Positions 1-8,792 of a DNA stretch of 64,000 bases are shown piece after piece. The notes below the pieces were generated by a model that worked only from the letters and a program-made list of their open reading frames with translations, did no database searches and had not been told where the DNA came from. Positions within the stretch are counted from its first letter, which is position 1. Every line of letters begins with the position of its first letter. The position numbers and the translations under genes are program-made. Source of the stretch: SABI01 sp028532915 (GTDB taxonomy: Bacteria > Spirochaetota > Spirochaetia > Sphaerochaetales > Sphaerochaetaceae); contig OY781923.1 of NCBI GenBank assembly GCA_963677225.1, forward strand, positions 1,922,001-1,986,000. The letters run 5' to 3'.

Positions 1-96
1 CGAAGTTGACTTCACTTCCAACATATATTCGGCATCACTGAACGTATCAGCCCGCTCCGACAGCACTACTTTATTATCCGTTATCGCCCTGTAAAT
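1..96. other. Left-edge fragment, possible gene end or start
   Basis: Both strands are open here. The plus strand reads about 30 codons from the window edge to a TAA at 92-94. The minus strand reads about 32 codons out to the edge. Neither translation is recognisable, and the stretch lies beyond the terminator of the next gene, so it probably belongs to a neighbour lying mostly outside the window. I cannot choose the strand. Confidence 0.25.
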
Positions 97-129
97 ACAA
101 AAAGGGGGAAGATCGATATCGACTTCCCC
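97..129 (-). terminator. Rho-independent terminator of the Bax1-family gene
   Basis: Read on the minus strand, a GGGGAAG/CTTCCCC stem encloses a self-complementary TCGATATCGA core and is followed by five T residues. It lies about 25 bases beyond the stop of the minus-strand gene at 155-862. Confidence 0.75.
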
Positions 130-154
130 GTGTGTTGACTTCAACTGTCTGCGA

Positions 155-862
155 TCATCTATTAGAACGTCCAAATATTCTCAGAAGGAAAAGGAAGATG
201 TTGATGAAATCGAGATAAAGCATAAGTGCTCCGATGATCGACAGTTTGATATAGGTATCCTCATCCATAGAGGAACCGTATGCATCGTTCATTCTTTTTA
301 TCTTCTGTGTATCCCAGGCAGTGAGACCTAAAAAGATGAACACACCGAGATAGCTGACCATGTAATAGAGACCGCTGCTCTGAAAGATCATATTTATGAT
401 CGAAGCTATGATGATCCCCCACAACCCCATGATCAGATAATGACCGATACCGTCAAGATTCCTTTTTGTCACCATACCGTAGAAACTCATACCGCCGAAC
501 AGAAGAGCGGTGGTGAAAAATGCTCTCGATAACACGATCGGGGTATACGCCAGAACTATGAGAGATAGCGAGACTCCCGTAAGAATCGAGTATCCGGCAA
601 ATGAGAGAACAGCACTCATGGCGGACATTTTCTCCAGCCGTGCTGACAGATAGATGACCAGTGCCAGCTGGGCAATGATCACGAACATGAAACTGAAAGC
701 ACTGGAAAAGAACATTCTCATCAAAGACTCACTCGAGGCGACCGTATAGGATACCACGGCGGTCAAAGCAAGTCCCGCACTCATCCAGGCATATACATTC
801 TTCAAAATTGAATTTTCTCTGGTTTTCACATTTGTAAGTGAAGATGTTCTGATTGGTGCCAT
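155..862 (-). CDS. Bax inhibitor-1/YccA family membrane protein
   Basis: A 235-residue protein with about seven hydrophobic segments. The layout matches the Bax inhibitor-1 (BI-1/YccA/TMBIM) family: a short polar N-terminus, closely packed helices, and the family block GLTAWDTQKIKRM near residue 180, followed by LSIIGALMLYLDFINIFLFLLRIFG at the C-terminal end. BI-1 proteins are inner-membrane proteins linked to ion leak and, in E. coli YccA, to control of the FtsH protease. No specific substrate can be read from the sequence. The ATG is preceded by GGAGGAATTAT, a good ribosome site. The gene is single, divergent from the lipoprotein gene at 971, and has its own terminator at 97-129. Confidence 0.9.
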   Translation of the reverse strand: MAPIRTSSLTNVKTRENSILKNVYAWMSAGLALTAVVSYTVASSESLMRMFFSSAFSFMFVIIAQLALVIYLSARLEKMSAMSAVLSFAGYSILTGVSLSLIVLAYTPIVLSRAFFTTALLFGGMSFYGMVTKRNLDGIGHYLIMGLWGIIIASIINMIFQSSGLYYMVSYLGVFIFLGLTAWDTQKIKRMNDAYGSSMDEDTYIKLSIIGALMLYLDFINIFLFLLRIFGRSNR

Positions 863-935
863 ATAATTCCTCCATTTCTTATCTATCTGTTAATTTCATC
901 ATTTCTCACCTGAAGGTCAAGGTGAAACGATATAT

Positions 936-963
936 TTGACTCTTTTTACTTTGATGATATAGT
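936..963 (+). promoter_or_regulatory. Promoter placing the start codon at the transcript 5' end
   Basis: TTGACT (936-941), a 16-base spacer and TATAGT (958-963) sit seven bases before the ATG at 971. There is no Shine-Dalgarno sequence, so the predicted transcript would begin at or very near the start codon. Confidence 0.6.
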
Positions 964-970
964 TATCATC

Positions 971-1681
971 ATGAAATTAAAAGAGCTTCTCATCCTTTCT
1001 GTGGTACTGTTACTCTTTCTGTTCGGATGCACAACATCCGATAATGCTGTGCAATACAGCCCGCAGGAGATCGAAGATGCAAGAAAAGGCGGCTACGAGG
1101 TGATCTCTCTGGCATTGAAGGCCGCAACAGACAATACTGCCGATTCACTGGAAAGCCTTCCCGTTTCCTCCTTCTTCTCCGAATCAGAGTATTCGATCAT
1201 CGAAGAACACTTTGACAGACCGGGCGTGAAAAGACGACTGAACATCTTTGCAGAGATGATGACAGAAAAGATGAAGACGGTCCTTATAGATTCAATTGAA
1301 GAACAAGAAAAATGGATCACTCATATAGTAATAGAAAATCCGTATGACTACGTTCTTGGAACAAACGACTCTCTTACGACCTTATCCGCTCCGTCTATTT
1401 CAGAAGATCTCGACACATACATCAGAGAACAGATAAAACAGGACCCGCTCGTATTCGAGACCTACAGGAAGTTTCTTTCCATCATCAACACCTATATCCT
1501 TACTTTTAATGAGATCAACCCGGACGAGAAGAAAAACACTATGAGCATGTGGGAACCTTCAGCGATAATCAGTACTGTTTCACAGACCCTCCTGGAGAAC
1601 ATGAAGAAACAGGAACAGATCATCCGGTCACTCGCCCCTTCGTACGAATCTGAGTATATCAGATTATATGGACTGCAATAG
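971..1681 (+). CDS. Putative lipoprotein of unknown function
   Basis: A 236-residue protein starting with a typical lipoprotein signal: two lysines, a leucine-rich segment and an LFGC lipobox, with the acylated Cys near residue 20. The rest is charged and predicted mainly helical, with no motif I recognise. It is probably anchored in a membrane facing the periplasm. Its promoter overlaps the start region and it has no ribosome site, which suggests leaderless translation. The next gene begins 47 bases downstream with its own promoter-like sequence, so the two need not be co-transcribed. Confidence 0.75.
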   Translation: MKLKELLILSVVLLLFLFGCTTSDNAVQYSPQEIEDARKGGYEVISLALKAATDNTADSLESLPVSSFFSESEYSIIEEHFDRPGVKRRLNIFAEMMTEKMKTVLIDSIEEQEKWITHIVIENPYDYVLGTNDSLTTLSAPSISEDLDTYIREQIKQDPLVFETYRKFLSIINTYILTFNEINPDEKKNTMSMWEPSAIISTVSQTLLENMKKQEQIIRSLAPSYESEYIRLYGLQ

Positions 1682-1693
1682 AACTCTTATCTA

Positions 1694-1722
1694 TTGTCAA
1701 CAGCCTCCCCACTCCGTATAAT
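1694..1722 (+). promoter_or_regulatory. Near-consensus promoter for rarA, leaderless geometry
   Basis: TTGTCA (1694-1699), exactly 17 bases, then TATAAT (1717-1722). The ATG of the following gene is at 1729, six bases after the -10 box, and no Shine-Dalgarno sequence intervenes. Confidence 0.7.
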
Positions 1723-1728
1723 CTGCCT

Positions 1729-3900
1729 ATGGATCTATTCGACTCTATTCAGCAATTATCAAATCAGCCTCTTGCACACAGGATGAGACCGCGTTCTCTT
1801 TCGGAATACATCGGACAGCAGCACATCATCGGCAAGGGAAGGCTGCTGCGCAGAGCCATCCAGAAAGACCAGCTCTCCTCGATCATCCTCTACGGACCTC
1901 CGGGAACCGGGAAGACAACGCTGGCCAGAGTGATTGCGAATACGACGAAGAGTCATTTTTCGACCCTGAATGCAGTACTGTCGGGTGTGAAGGAACTCAG
2001 ATTCGAGATTGAAGAGGCCTCCTCCAGACTGAAACATTTCGGCAAACGGACGATCCTTTTCATCGATGAAGTCCACCGCTGGAATAAAAGCCAGCAGGAC
2101 GCCCTTCTCCCGCATGTCGAAAACGGGACATGCATACTGATCGGGGCGACTACCGAGAATCCCTATTTTGAGGTAAATCCCGCACTCGTCTCCCGCTCCC
2201 GGATATTCCAGCTTCTTCCGCTGAATGAAAACGAGATGTACCAGATCGCCCGTCAGGCCCTCGATGATCGCGAAAGAGGATACGGCGAATGGGATGTTTC
2301 GTTCGAAGACGGGGCTTTGGAACATCTGATCAAAGTCGCTAACGGAGATGCCCGCTCATTGCTCAACGCTCTCGAACTGGCGATCGAGACCGACCTGGAC
2401 GAGAATCAGTCTCCCACGGTGAGGTATATCACCAAGGCTATCGCAGAAGAGAGCATCCAGAAAAAAGCAGTCCTGTACGATAAAGAAGGTGACTACCATT
2501 TCGATACGATAAGCGCATTCATCAAGTCGATCAGAGGCAGCGACCCGGATGCGGCGCTGTACTGGATGGCAAAGATGATAAGCGCCGGAGAGGACCCTTC
2601 ATTCATTTTCAGAAGGATGCTCATCAGTGCGGCGGAGGATATAGGACTAGCAGACCCGCAGGCGATGCAGATAGTGCTCGCCGATGCTCAGGCATTCGAC
2701 CGTATCGGATTGCCTGAGGGACGCTTTCATCTCTCCCATGCCGCACTCTATCTGGCAACTGCCCCGAAATCGAATTCGACCATGGCCTTCTTTGATGCTT
2801 TAAGAACCGTGGAAAATGAAAAGGATGCAGATGTTCCCAATCATCTGAGAGATGCCAGCCGTGATGCGAAGGGCTTCGGCCACGGTCAGGGATATCTCTA
2901 TCCCCACGCATTCAAGGACCACTGGGTAGCACAGCAGTATCTTCCATCCTCTCTGCAGGGCAAATTCTTCTATAATCCGGGGACTGTCGGATACGAAGGA
3001 AAGATGAACGAGATGATACTGCGCAGACGAGAGGCCCAGAACGAAGTATCACTTGACGATCTTTCAATAGAGAAACTCACAACCAGCCCTGATGATAAGA
3101 ACAACAGCCGCTGGATCCAGAGGATGCTCTCTCAACAGGGAGAAGCCTTCGAACAGATCAGAGAAGCTGTATTCTCACCTTTGAAGGTCGCAAGATATGA
3201 GAATATTCTTGTAATGAATCCCGGACACGGGTTCCTCGTATGGGAATCGCTGCGTGCAGCCCCTGAAGGTTCGGTGACCGTGATCACCCGAAACCGTGAA
3301 GAAATCGAATACTTGAAAAACTACAGTGCGACCCTTGATGAGCTGCGACGCCCCGTACTTTTGGAGAAGACTGCACAGGAGCTGAAGGAGAACGGCGACG
3401 ATATGAGGTGGGAAAAAATACTTTCATTCAATCCTCTCAGCACTCTCAACAGTCGCACTGAGATCCTCAAACCGGTCCATTCACTTCTTGCCGAAGGAGG
3501 AACGTTCTCATTTGCACAGGCGGTCCCTTCGCGCTCGACGCGCCTGTCATCCTATTGTGAAGACAAGACCATACAGGATATCATGATCGAGTCCGAAAAG
3601 AGTATCTACAGCGATAAGGGCAATGAACTGACAAACTGGAACGAGAAGGATCTGATCGAGACCGTCAGCCGTCTGCCGTGGAAGGTGGAATATGAGCAGT
3701 TGAGCCAGCGTCAGACCAGAACTTTCACCGAGAAGATGATCCGCCGGTTCATTCACAGCAGCTATCTTTCCCACATAAAAGATGAAGAATCGACCGAATC
3801 AGTCATTGACCATCTGTGTAAGATGTTGTGTAATAAAGAAGTGGATTTCAACAGAGTGTTCATCATTGTTCGCTGTTCAAAAATAGACGAAACCTATTGA
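1729..3900 (+). CDS. rarA: RarA/MgsA AAA+ ATPase fused to a Rossmann-like C-terminal domain
   Basis: A 723-residue protein. Residues 1-430 are a standard RarA (MgsA/WRNIP1) clamp-loader-like ATPase: Walker A GPPGTGKT at 56-63, Walker B with DEVH at 113-116, a sensor region GATTENPYFEVNPALVSR, and the C-terminal collar helices ending in the conserved block around YLPSSLQGKFFYNPG. RarA acts at stalled replication forks. Ordinary RarA stops here at about 430-450 residues. This protein carries about 290 extra residues, with VLVMNPGHGF- and LLAEGGTFSFAQAVP-like strands resembling a methyltransferase-type Rossmann fold. RarA fusions to an uncharacterised domain are known from other bacteria. The gene appears leaderless (promoter 1694-1722). 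The function of the C-terminal domain is inference only. Confidence 0.88.
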   Translation: MDLFDSIQQLSNQPLAHRMRPRSLSEYIGQQHIIGKGRLLRRAIQKDQLSSIILYGPPGTGKTTLARVIANTTKSHFSTLNAVLSGVKELRFEIEEASSRLKHFGKRTILFIDEVHRWNKSQQDALLPHVENGTCILIGATTENPYFEVNPALVSRSRIFQLLPLNENEMYQIARQALDDRERGYGEWDVSFEDGALEHLIKVANGDARSLLNALELAIETDLDENQSPTVRYITKAIAEESIQKKAVLYDKEGDYHFDTISAFIKSIRGSDPDAALYWMAKMISAGEDPSFIFRRMLISAAEDIGLADPQAMQIVLADAQAFDRIGLPEGRFHLSHAALYLATAPKSNSTMAFFDALRTVENEKDADVPNHLRDASRDAKGFGHGQGYLYPHAFKDHWVAQQYLPSSLQGKFFYNPGTVGYEGKMNEMILRRREAQNEVSLDDLSIEKLTTSPDDKNNSRWIQRMLSQQGEAFEQIREAVFSPLKVARYENILVMNPGHGFLVWESLRAAPEGSVTVITRNREEIEYLKNYSATLDELRRPVLLEKTAQELKENGDDMRWEKILSFNPLSTLNSRTEILKPVHSLLAEGGTFSFAQAVPSRSTRLSSYCEDKTIQDIMIESEKSIYSDKGNELTNWNEKDLIETVSRLPWKVEYEQLSQRQTRTFTEKMIRRFIHSSYLSHIKDEESTESVIDHLCKMLCNKEVDFNRVFIIVRCSKIDETY

Positions 3901-3973
3901 CAAAAGAAGGTATTTAAGGCAGATTACAGAACGTTGATTTGCACATCGCTTAGTCTTGAGTGTTTACTGTCAT

Positions 3974-4046
3974 GGTGGATGTAGTTCAATGGTAGAGCAC
4001 AAGATTGTGGATCTTGTTGTTGCGGGTTCGAGCCCCGTCATCCACC
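3974..4046 (+). tRNA. tRNA-His (GTG)
   Basis: A full cloverleaf with an extra G at position -1 opposite C73, the tRNA-His identity element. The anticodon loop TTGTGGA gives GTG. It is the first of five closely spaced tRNA genes. Confidence 0.95.
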
Positions 4047-4067
4047 CTCACCTTTTTAGGTGTTTAT

Positions 4068-4141
<74 letters not shown>

Positions 4142-4155
4142 CTTAAAACAAACAC

Positions 4156-4228
4156 GGGCCGCTAGCTCAGCTGGTAGAGCAGCAGACTCTTAATCTGCGG
4201 GTCAAAGGTTCGAACCCTTTGCGGCTCA
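4156..4228 (+). tRNA. tRNA-Lys (CTT)
   Basis: Acceptor arms GGGCCGC/GCGGCTC; anticodon stem GCAGA/TCTGC with loop CTCTTAA, giving CTT; T-arm AAAGG/CCTTT. It is part of the His-Arg-Lys-Leu-Gly cluster. Confidence 0.95.
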
Positions 4229-4246
4229 TATTTCAAACGACCACTT

Positions 4247-4327
4247 GCGAGAGTGGTGGAATTGGCAGACACGCTAGACTTAGGATCTAGTACCTTTGGT
4301 GTGAGGGTTCAAGTCCCTCCTCTCGCA
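4247..4327 (+). tRNA. tRNA-Leu (TAG)
   Basis: A class II tRNA of 81 bases with an extra arm. Acceptor arms GCGAGAG/CTCTCGC; anticodon stem CTAGA/TCTAG with loop CTTAGGA, giving TAG. Confidence 0.95.
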
Positions 4328-4335
4328 CAACACTT

Positions 4336-4407
4336 GCGAAAGTAGCTCAGCGGTAGAGCTCCACCTTGCCAAGGTGGATGTCGCGGGTTCAAATCCCGTC
4401 TTTCGCT
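4336..4407 (+). tRNA. tRNA-Gly (GCC), copy 1
   Basis: Acceptor arms GCGAAAG/CTTTCGC; anticodon stem CCACC/GGTGG with loop TTGCCAA. Almost identical to the tRNA-Gly at 5336-5407. It ends the tRNA cluster, just before a terminator. Confidence 0.95.
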
Positions 4408-4413
4408 CTTTTT

Positions 4414-4445
4414 GACAACCGGATAAACCCGGTTGTCTTCTTTTT
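4414..4445 (+). terminator. Terminator of the tRNA cluster
   Basis: A 9-bp perfect stem, GACAACCGG (4414-4422) with CCGGTTGTC (4429-4437), followed by a T-rich run. It separates the tRNA cluster from the downstream gene. Confidence 0.85.
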
Positions 4446-4543
4446 ATCTTCACAATCTTTTAAAACTTTTATCATCGTTTGATATTGGACAGAGAGAGTC
4501 TGCGGGTATAGAGTGTACATACTATAGTATCAAGGATCGAAGT

Positions 4544-5254
4544 ATGAACATATTTGCACACAGAGGCAGCAGCGGCCACTACCCCGAGAACACTATGACC
4601 GCCTTCAGAAAAGCACAGGAAGCCGGTTCCTATGGCATCGAACTCGATGTCCAGCTCACAAAAGACGGAGAAGTGGTTATCATCCACGATGAAAAGGTAG
4701 ACAGGACCACCGACGGCTCGGGTTTCGTTCTTGATCATTCTCTCAAAGAACTGAGAAGACTGAATGCGTCGAAAAATGATTTTGAAACTGTCCCTACCTT
4801 CAACGAATACTGCGAATGGGCAGCTGAAACACATATAGTGACGAACATAGAACTCAAATCGAGTGTCATCTATTATAAAGGGCTCGAACAGAAGACTCTC
4901 GATATCATAGGAAGATACGGTCTGGAAAAAAGTGTCATCCTCTCTTCATTCAATCACATGTCTCTGATGGAAGTCCAGCGCCTGGCTCCGACTGTCGAAA
5001 CAGCAGCTCTCGTGGCGGTTCCGGGACTTAGATTCGGAGGGAACTTCTGCTCAAAGTATGGCTTCACCTATTTCCATCCTGAGTTTGAGAGCATTGATGA
5101 AGACACGATCGAAGAATGCCTGGAAAATGGAATCGGTGTGAACACATGGACGGTCAATACGGAAAAGCAGCTGCAGAGAACTCTCGACCTCGGTGTCGCC
5201 GGTATATTCACCAACTATCCTCTAATGTGCATCGAATATCTGGGTGGAAACTGA
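4544..5254 (+). CDS. Glycerophosphodiester phosphodiesterase
   Basis: A 236-residue cytoplasmic protein of the GDPD family, which cleaves glycerophosphodiesters to sn-glycerol 3-phosphate and an alcohol. The N-terminus carries the catalytic HRGSSGHYPENT block. It is followed by GIELDVQLTKDGEVVIIHDEK, with the metal-binding Glu-x-Asp and the second catalytic His, and by VTNIELKS. The C-terminal NTWTVN...GIFTNYP block is also typical. I start at the ATG at 4544: AAGGA lies eight bases upstream and HRG begins at residue 6, as usual. A longer reading would begin inside the tRNA terminator. There is no signal peptide, so this is the cytoplasmic UgpQ-like form. It sits alone between the two tRNA-Gly copies. 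Confidence 0.92.
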   Translation: MNIFAHRGSSGHYPENTMTAFRKAQEAGSYGIELDVQLTKDGEVVIIHDEKVDRTTDGSGFVLDHSLKELRRLNASKNDFETVPTFNEYCEWAAETHIVTNIELKSSVIYYKGLEQKTLDIIGRYGLEKSVILSSFNHMSLMEVQRLAPTVETAALVAVPGLRFGGNFCSKYGFTYFHPEFESIDEDTIEECLENGIGVNTWTVNTEKQLQRTLDLGVAGIFTNYPLMCIEYLGGN

Positions 5255-5335
5255 CCGGCCCGATTTCTTGCCATTTTATGAGAAAAGGATACTTGACCAT
5301 CATTATTTTTATCGCTATTATTCATTAGAAATTCT

Positions 5336-5407
5336 GCGAGAGTAGCTCAGTGGTAGAGCTCCACCTTGCCAAGGTGGATGTCGCGGGTTCAAATCCCGTC
5401 TCTCGCT
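5336..5407 (+). tRNA. tRNA-Gly (GCC), copy 2
   Basis: Same body as the tRNA at 4336-4407. The acceptor stem is GCGAGAG/CTCTCGC, so the base pair that differs from copy 1 is changed on both arms. The D-loop differs by one base. Confidence 0.95.
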
Positions 5408-5413
5408 GTCTTG

Positions 5414-5442
5414 AGCGGCCCGGAACACTGGGTCGCTTTTTT
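5414..5442 (+). terminator. Terminator after tRNA-Gly copy 2
   Basis: Stem AGCGGCCC/GGGTCGCT (5414-5421 and 5430-5437, one G-T pair) followed by TTTTT. It starts seven bases after the tRNA. Confidence 0.85.
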
Positions 5443-5541
5443 ATCGAGTTTTTGGTAGGATAGCTGTTATTGAGCCATACACTTGATTCATTGAAGTGTC
5501 ATGATTACTATAGATACACTAGCAAAGAAAGAGGAAATAGA

Positions 5542-6885
5542 ATGATTGCTAAACAAGAAGTAAAAGAACTGGAGAAATCCCAGGTCGAATTAACAGTCAC
5601 CGTAGAACAGAGTACCCTTCAGGATGCATATGATAAAGTACTAGCCAAGTACATGAAAAGTGTCCAGCTTCCCGGGTTCAGAAAGGGAAAAGCTCCGAAA
5701 TCGGTGCTCGAGAACAAGATCGGTGAAGGTATGAGAGAAGAGAGCGTCTACACTGTGATCGATGAGGCTGTGCAGAAGGCAATCGCAGACGTCGAACAGA
5801 AGTACAGACCGCTTCCCTACTCGACACCGGCTTTACAGAATGAAGATGATATCCCTACCGAGATCGACAAAGATCTGGTATTTTCAGTCAAATACGATGT
5901 GCTGCCGCAGTTCGATCTGCCTGCATACACCGAACAGGAAGTGGATGTCGAGAAAGTTGTCATCAGCGATGAGACTGTAAACGCCGAGATCGAAAAACTT
6001 CGTGACCAGAATGCAATGGTGATCGAGAAAGATAAAGATGTCGAAAAAGACGATATTATTACGATAGATTATGTCGAACTTGACGAGAATGATGAAGAGG
6101 TCGCAGGTACTTCACGAAAGGATTTCGTGTTCACCGTCGGCAGCGGGACGAACTTCTACAAGATCGACGACGATGTTATCGGCATGAAGAAAGGCGAGAC
6201 AAAAGTCATTTCAAAGACTTTCGGTGATGATCATGAAGTAGAAGAGTACAGAGGAAAGAGTGTAAAGCTCTCTGTCACTCTGAACACCGTGAAGGTACGA
6301 GATGTACCAGACCTTGATGACGAGTTCGCCCAGGATGTCGCTGAAGAATACAAGACCGTTGAAGACCTGGTAAAAGGCACCAAAGAGAAGCTCGAGAAAA
6401 ATCTCGAAGGCCATCTGAAAGAGACTAAGCTGAACACACTTCTTGATGCTCTGCTCGAGAAGGTCGATTTTGAAATCCCCGCATCCATGATCGAAGCGGA
6501 AGTCGATTCTTCATGGAGAAGATTCGTCAGTCAGTCCGGAATGAATGAGGAACAGGTCCTTCAGTACCTCTCCTTCTCGGGGCAGACGAAAGAATCGTTC
6601 ACCGAAGGGTGGAGAGAACCGGCGGAAAAGAACCTGAAGATTCAGCTGATCATTGAGAAGATCAAAGAGAAAGAGAATTTTGAGGTGACCGAAGAAGAAC
6701 TTGCCGAACAAGTTGAACAGCAGCTCAAAGATATCACCGATGAGAATACGAAGAACTACTACAAAGAGATGCTCAAGGATGATCTTCAGACACGTAAGGC
6801 ATCAGACTTCCTGCTCGAGAAAAACACTTTCAAGGAGTCCAAGGAAGTGAGTTACGATGAATTCATGAGCAGCCATCAGCATTAA
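5542..6885 (+). CDS. tig: Trigger factor, ribosome-associated chaperone
   Basis: A 447-residue protein with the trigger factor layout. The N-terminal ribosome-binding domain carries the signature GFRKGKAP near residue 45. The middle is an FKBP-type peptidyl-prolyl isomerase domain (about residues 150-245, KDDIITIDYVELDENDEE onward). The C-terminal helical domain binds nascent chains. The start at 5542 is supported by GAGGAA six bases upstream; the reading frame is open further upstream, but that extension has no homology to the family. It heads the conserved tig-clpP-clpX cluster. Role: binds nascent chains at the ribosome exit tunnel. Confidence 0.95.
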   Translation: MIAKQEVKELEKSQVELTVTVEQSTLQDAYDKVLAKYMKSVQLPGFRKGKAPKSVLENKIGEGMREESVYTVIDEAVQKAIADVEQKYRPLPYSTPALQNEDDIPTEIDKDLVFSVKYDVLPQFDLPAYTEQEVDVEKVVISDETVNAEIEKLRDQNAMVIEKDKDVEKDDIITIDYVELDENDEEVAGTSRKDFVFTVGSGTNFYKIDDDVIGMKKGETKVISKTFGDDHEVEEYRGKSVKLSVTLNTVKVRDVPDLDDEFAQDVAEEYKTVEDLVKGTKEKLEKNLEGHLKETKLNTLLDALLEKVDFEIPASMIEAEVDSSWRRFVSQSGMNEEQVLQYLSFSGQTKESFTEGWREPAEKNLKIQLIIEKIKEKENFEVTEEELAEQVEQQLKDITDENTKNYYKEMLKDDLQTRKASDFLLEKNTFKESKEVSYDEFMSSHQH

Positions 6886-6909
6886 AGCTGAAGTTTTCAA
6901 GGGGGAATT

Positions 6910-7518
6910 ATGAACAGAACTATTGATCCAGCACAGGAATCTCTCGTACCGGTGGTAATCGAACACTCTGGAATCGGAGAACGTTCTTTCGATATCTATT
7001 CGCGTCTTCTCCGTGACAGGATCATTATCCTGGGCGAAGAGGTGACAAATGTCTCTGCAAACCTGGTTGTAGCTCAATTATTGTTTCTGGAGTCTGAGGA
7101 CCCGACAAAGGATATCAGTCTCTACATCAATTCCCCCGGCGGTTCCGTGACTGCCGGACTGGCGATCTATGATACGATGCAGTACATCAAAAGTGATGTC
7201 CAGACGATATGTATCGGACAGGCGGCGAGTATGGGAGCTTTACTGCTGACAGCCGGAACTGAAGGGAAGCGGTTCATTCTTCCTTCAGCACGTGTGATGA
7301 TCCACCAGCCTTTCGGCGGTGTCGGAGGTCAGGTCTCCGATATCCAGATACACGCGAAAGAGCTCTCGAGGATCAAGCAGCTTTCAATCGAATATTTTGC
7401 TCATCACACCGGAAAATCGAAAGAGACGATCGCAGCCGATCTTGAACGTGACTACTTCTTCAATGCACAAGAGGCTGTAGAATACGGCCTCGCCGATAAG
7501 ATCATGAGGAGAAGTTAA
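6910..7518 (+). CDS. clpP: ATP-dependent Clp protease proteolytic subunit
   Basis: A 202-residue serine protease that forms the ClpP barrel. The catalytic triad is visible as Ser107 (GQAASMGA), His132 (MIHQPFGG) and Asp181 (ERDYFF), matching E. coli Ser97, His122 and Asp171 plus ten. The oxyanion-loop glycines (NSPGGSV) are present. AAGGGGG precedes the ATG. The gene lies 24 bases after tig and 2 bases before clpX, a classic operon. Confidence 0.97.
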   Translation: MNRTIDPAQESLVPVVIEHSGIGERSFDIYSRLLRDRIIILGEEVTNVSANLVVAQLLFLESEDPTKDISLYINSPGGSVTAGLAIYDTMQYIKSDVQTICIGQAASMGALLLTAGTEGKRFILPSARVMIHQPFGGVGGQVSDIQIHAKELSRIKQLSIEYFAHHTGKSKETIAADLERDYFFNAQEAVEYGLADKIMRRS

Positions 7519-7520
7519 GT

Positions 7521-8765
7521 ATGGCTAGAAATACAAAAGTGTGCTCCTTCTGCGGAAGAAGCTCCTCTGAAGTCAAAACATTGTTCTACGGACCGGGAGT
7601 TGCGATCTGCAACTACTGTGTCGATAACTGCAATGATATGATGATAAATCAGGGAATCGGACAAGATTCCTTTGATGAGGACTTTTTAAAAGAAGTCCCC
7701 ACTCCCCGGGAGATTCACGAATACCTCGATGATTTCGTCGTCGGTCAGGATGATGCGAAGAAAGTCCTCTCCGTTGCTGTCTACAACCACTACAAGAGAG
7801 TGAAATTCGACCATGTCTTCAAAAAAGACGGTCTTGAGATGGATAAATCCAACATTCTCCTCATCGGACCTACCGGTACAGGAAAGACGCTTCTTGCAAA
7901 GACTCTCGCTAAGAAACTGAAAGTTCCCTTTGCCATTGCCGATGCGACGACTCTGACCGAGGCCGGATATGTCGGTGAAGATGTCGAGAACATCCTTCTC
8001 AAACTCATTCAGAATGCCGACAACGATATCCAGAAGGCCGAACACGGTATCATCTTCGTCGATGAGATCGATAAGATCGCAAAAAAGAGCGAGAATGTCT
8101 CCATCACCCGTGACGTATCGGGCGAAGGTGTACAGCAGGCTCTGCTGAAGATCATCGAAGGGACTGAAGCCTCCGTCCCCCCTCAGGGAGGAAGAAAGCA
8201 TCCTAATCAGGAGATGCTTAAGATCAATACCAGGAACATCCTGTTCATCTGCGGCGGTGCCTTTGTCGGTCTCGATAAAGTGATCGAGAAAAGGGTAAGC
8301 GCCCATCAGATGGGATTCGGTGCTCAAGTTGCAAATTCCACTGATGTTGATAATGCAACATTGTTCAAACAGATCCACCCCGACGATCTGGTCAAATTCG
8401 GTCTGATCCCTGAATTCATCGGAAGGCTGCCGATTCATGTCGCACTGAACAATCTTTCTAAGAATGATCTGATGAGGATCATCACCGAACCTAAGAATTC
8501 GATCATCAAACAGTATACGGCATCACTGAAACTCGATGAAGTGGAACTGAAGTTCCTCCCCGAAGCGATCGAGGCGATCGCGGAAAAGAGCATCGAACAG
8601 AAAACAGGTGCCAGAGGTCTAAGAAGCATCGTCGAGAATATCATGATCGAAGTGATGTACGACATTCCTTCGAGAAAGGGTGTCAACGAGATCATCGTCA
8701 ACCGTGAAGCGGTCGAGCAGATGAGACTTCCGCCACCAAAGCTCGAAGATGAACAGCCTGCATGA
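7521..8765 (+). CDS. clpX: ATP-dependent Clp protease ATP-binding subunit ClpX
   Basis: A 414-residue AAA+ unfoldase. The N-terminal C4 zinc-binding domain has Cys8, Cys11, Cys30 and Cys33. Walker A GPTGTGKT lies at 116-123 and Walker B is IIFVDEIDKI. The sensor and arginine-finger regions and the IGF-type loop (HQMGFGAQV) for ClpP docking are recognisable. Length is normal. The coding sequence follows clpP by two bases and is translated with it. Role: recognises, unfolds and feeds substrates into ClpP. Confidence 0.97.
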   Translation: MARNTKVCSFCGRSSSEVKTLFYGPGVAICNYCVDNCNDMMINQGIGQDSFDEDFLKEVPTPREIHEYLDDFVVGQDDAKKVLSVAVYNHYKRVKFDHVFKKDGLEMDKSNILLIGPTGTGKTLLAKTLAKKLKVPFAIADATTLTEAGYVGEDVENILLKLIQNADNDIQKAEHGIIFVDEIDKIAKKSENVSITRDVSGEGVQQALLKIIEGTEASVPPQGGRKHPNQEMLKINTRNILFICGGAFVGLDKVIEKRVSAHQMGFGAQVANSTDVDNATLFKQIHPDDLVKFGLIPEFIGRLPIHVALNNLSKNDLMRIITEPKNSIIKQYTASLKLDEVELKFLPEAIEAIAEKSIEQKTGARGLRSIVENIMIEVMYDIPSRKGVNEIIVNREAVEQMRLPPPKLEDEQPA

Positions 8766-8792
8766 ATATTAGAATGAGGCGGTAGATACCAG

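Noticed and set aside
3897..3927. Promoter for the tRNA cluster starting at TTGACA
   Set aside because: The -35 hexamer is perfect, but no good -10 box lies at 16-18 bases; the closest (GATTAC) is 19 bases away.
7686..8438. Long minus-strand frame opposite clpX
   Set aside because: It is antisense to a strongly conserved gene, has no recognised homology and reflects codon bias.
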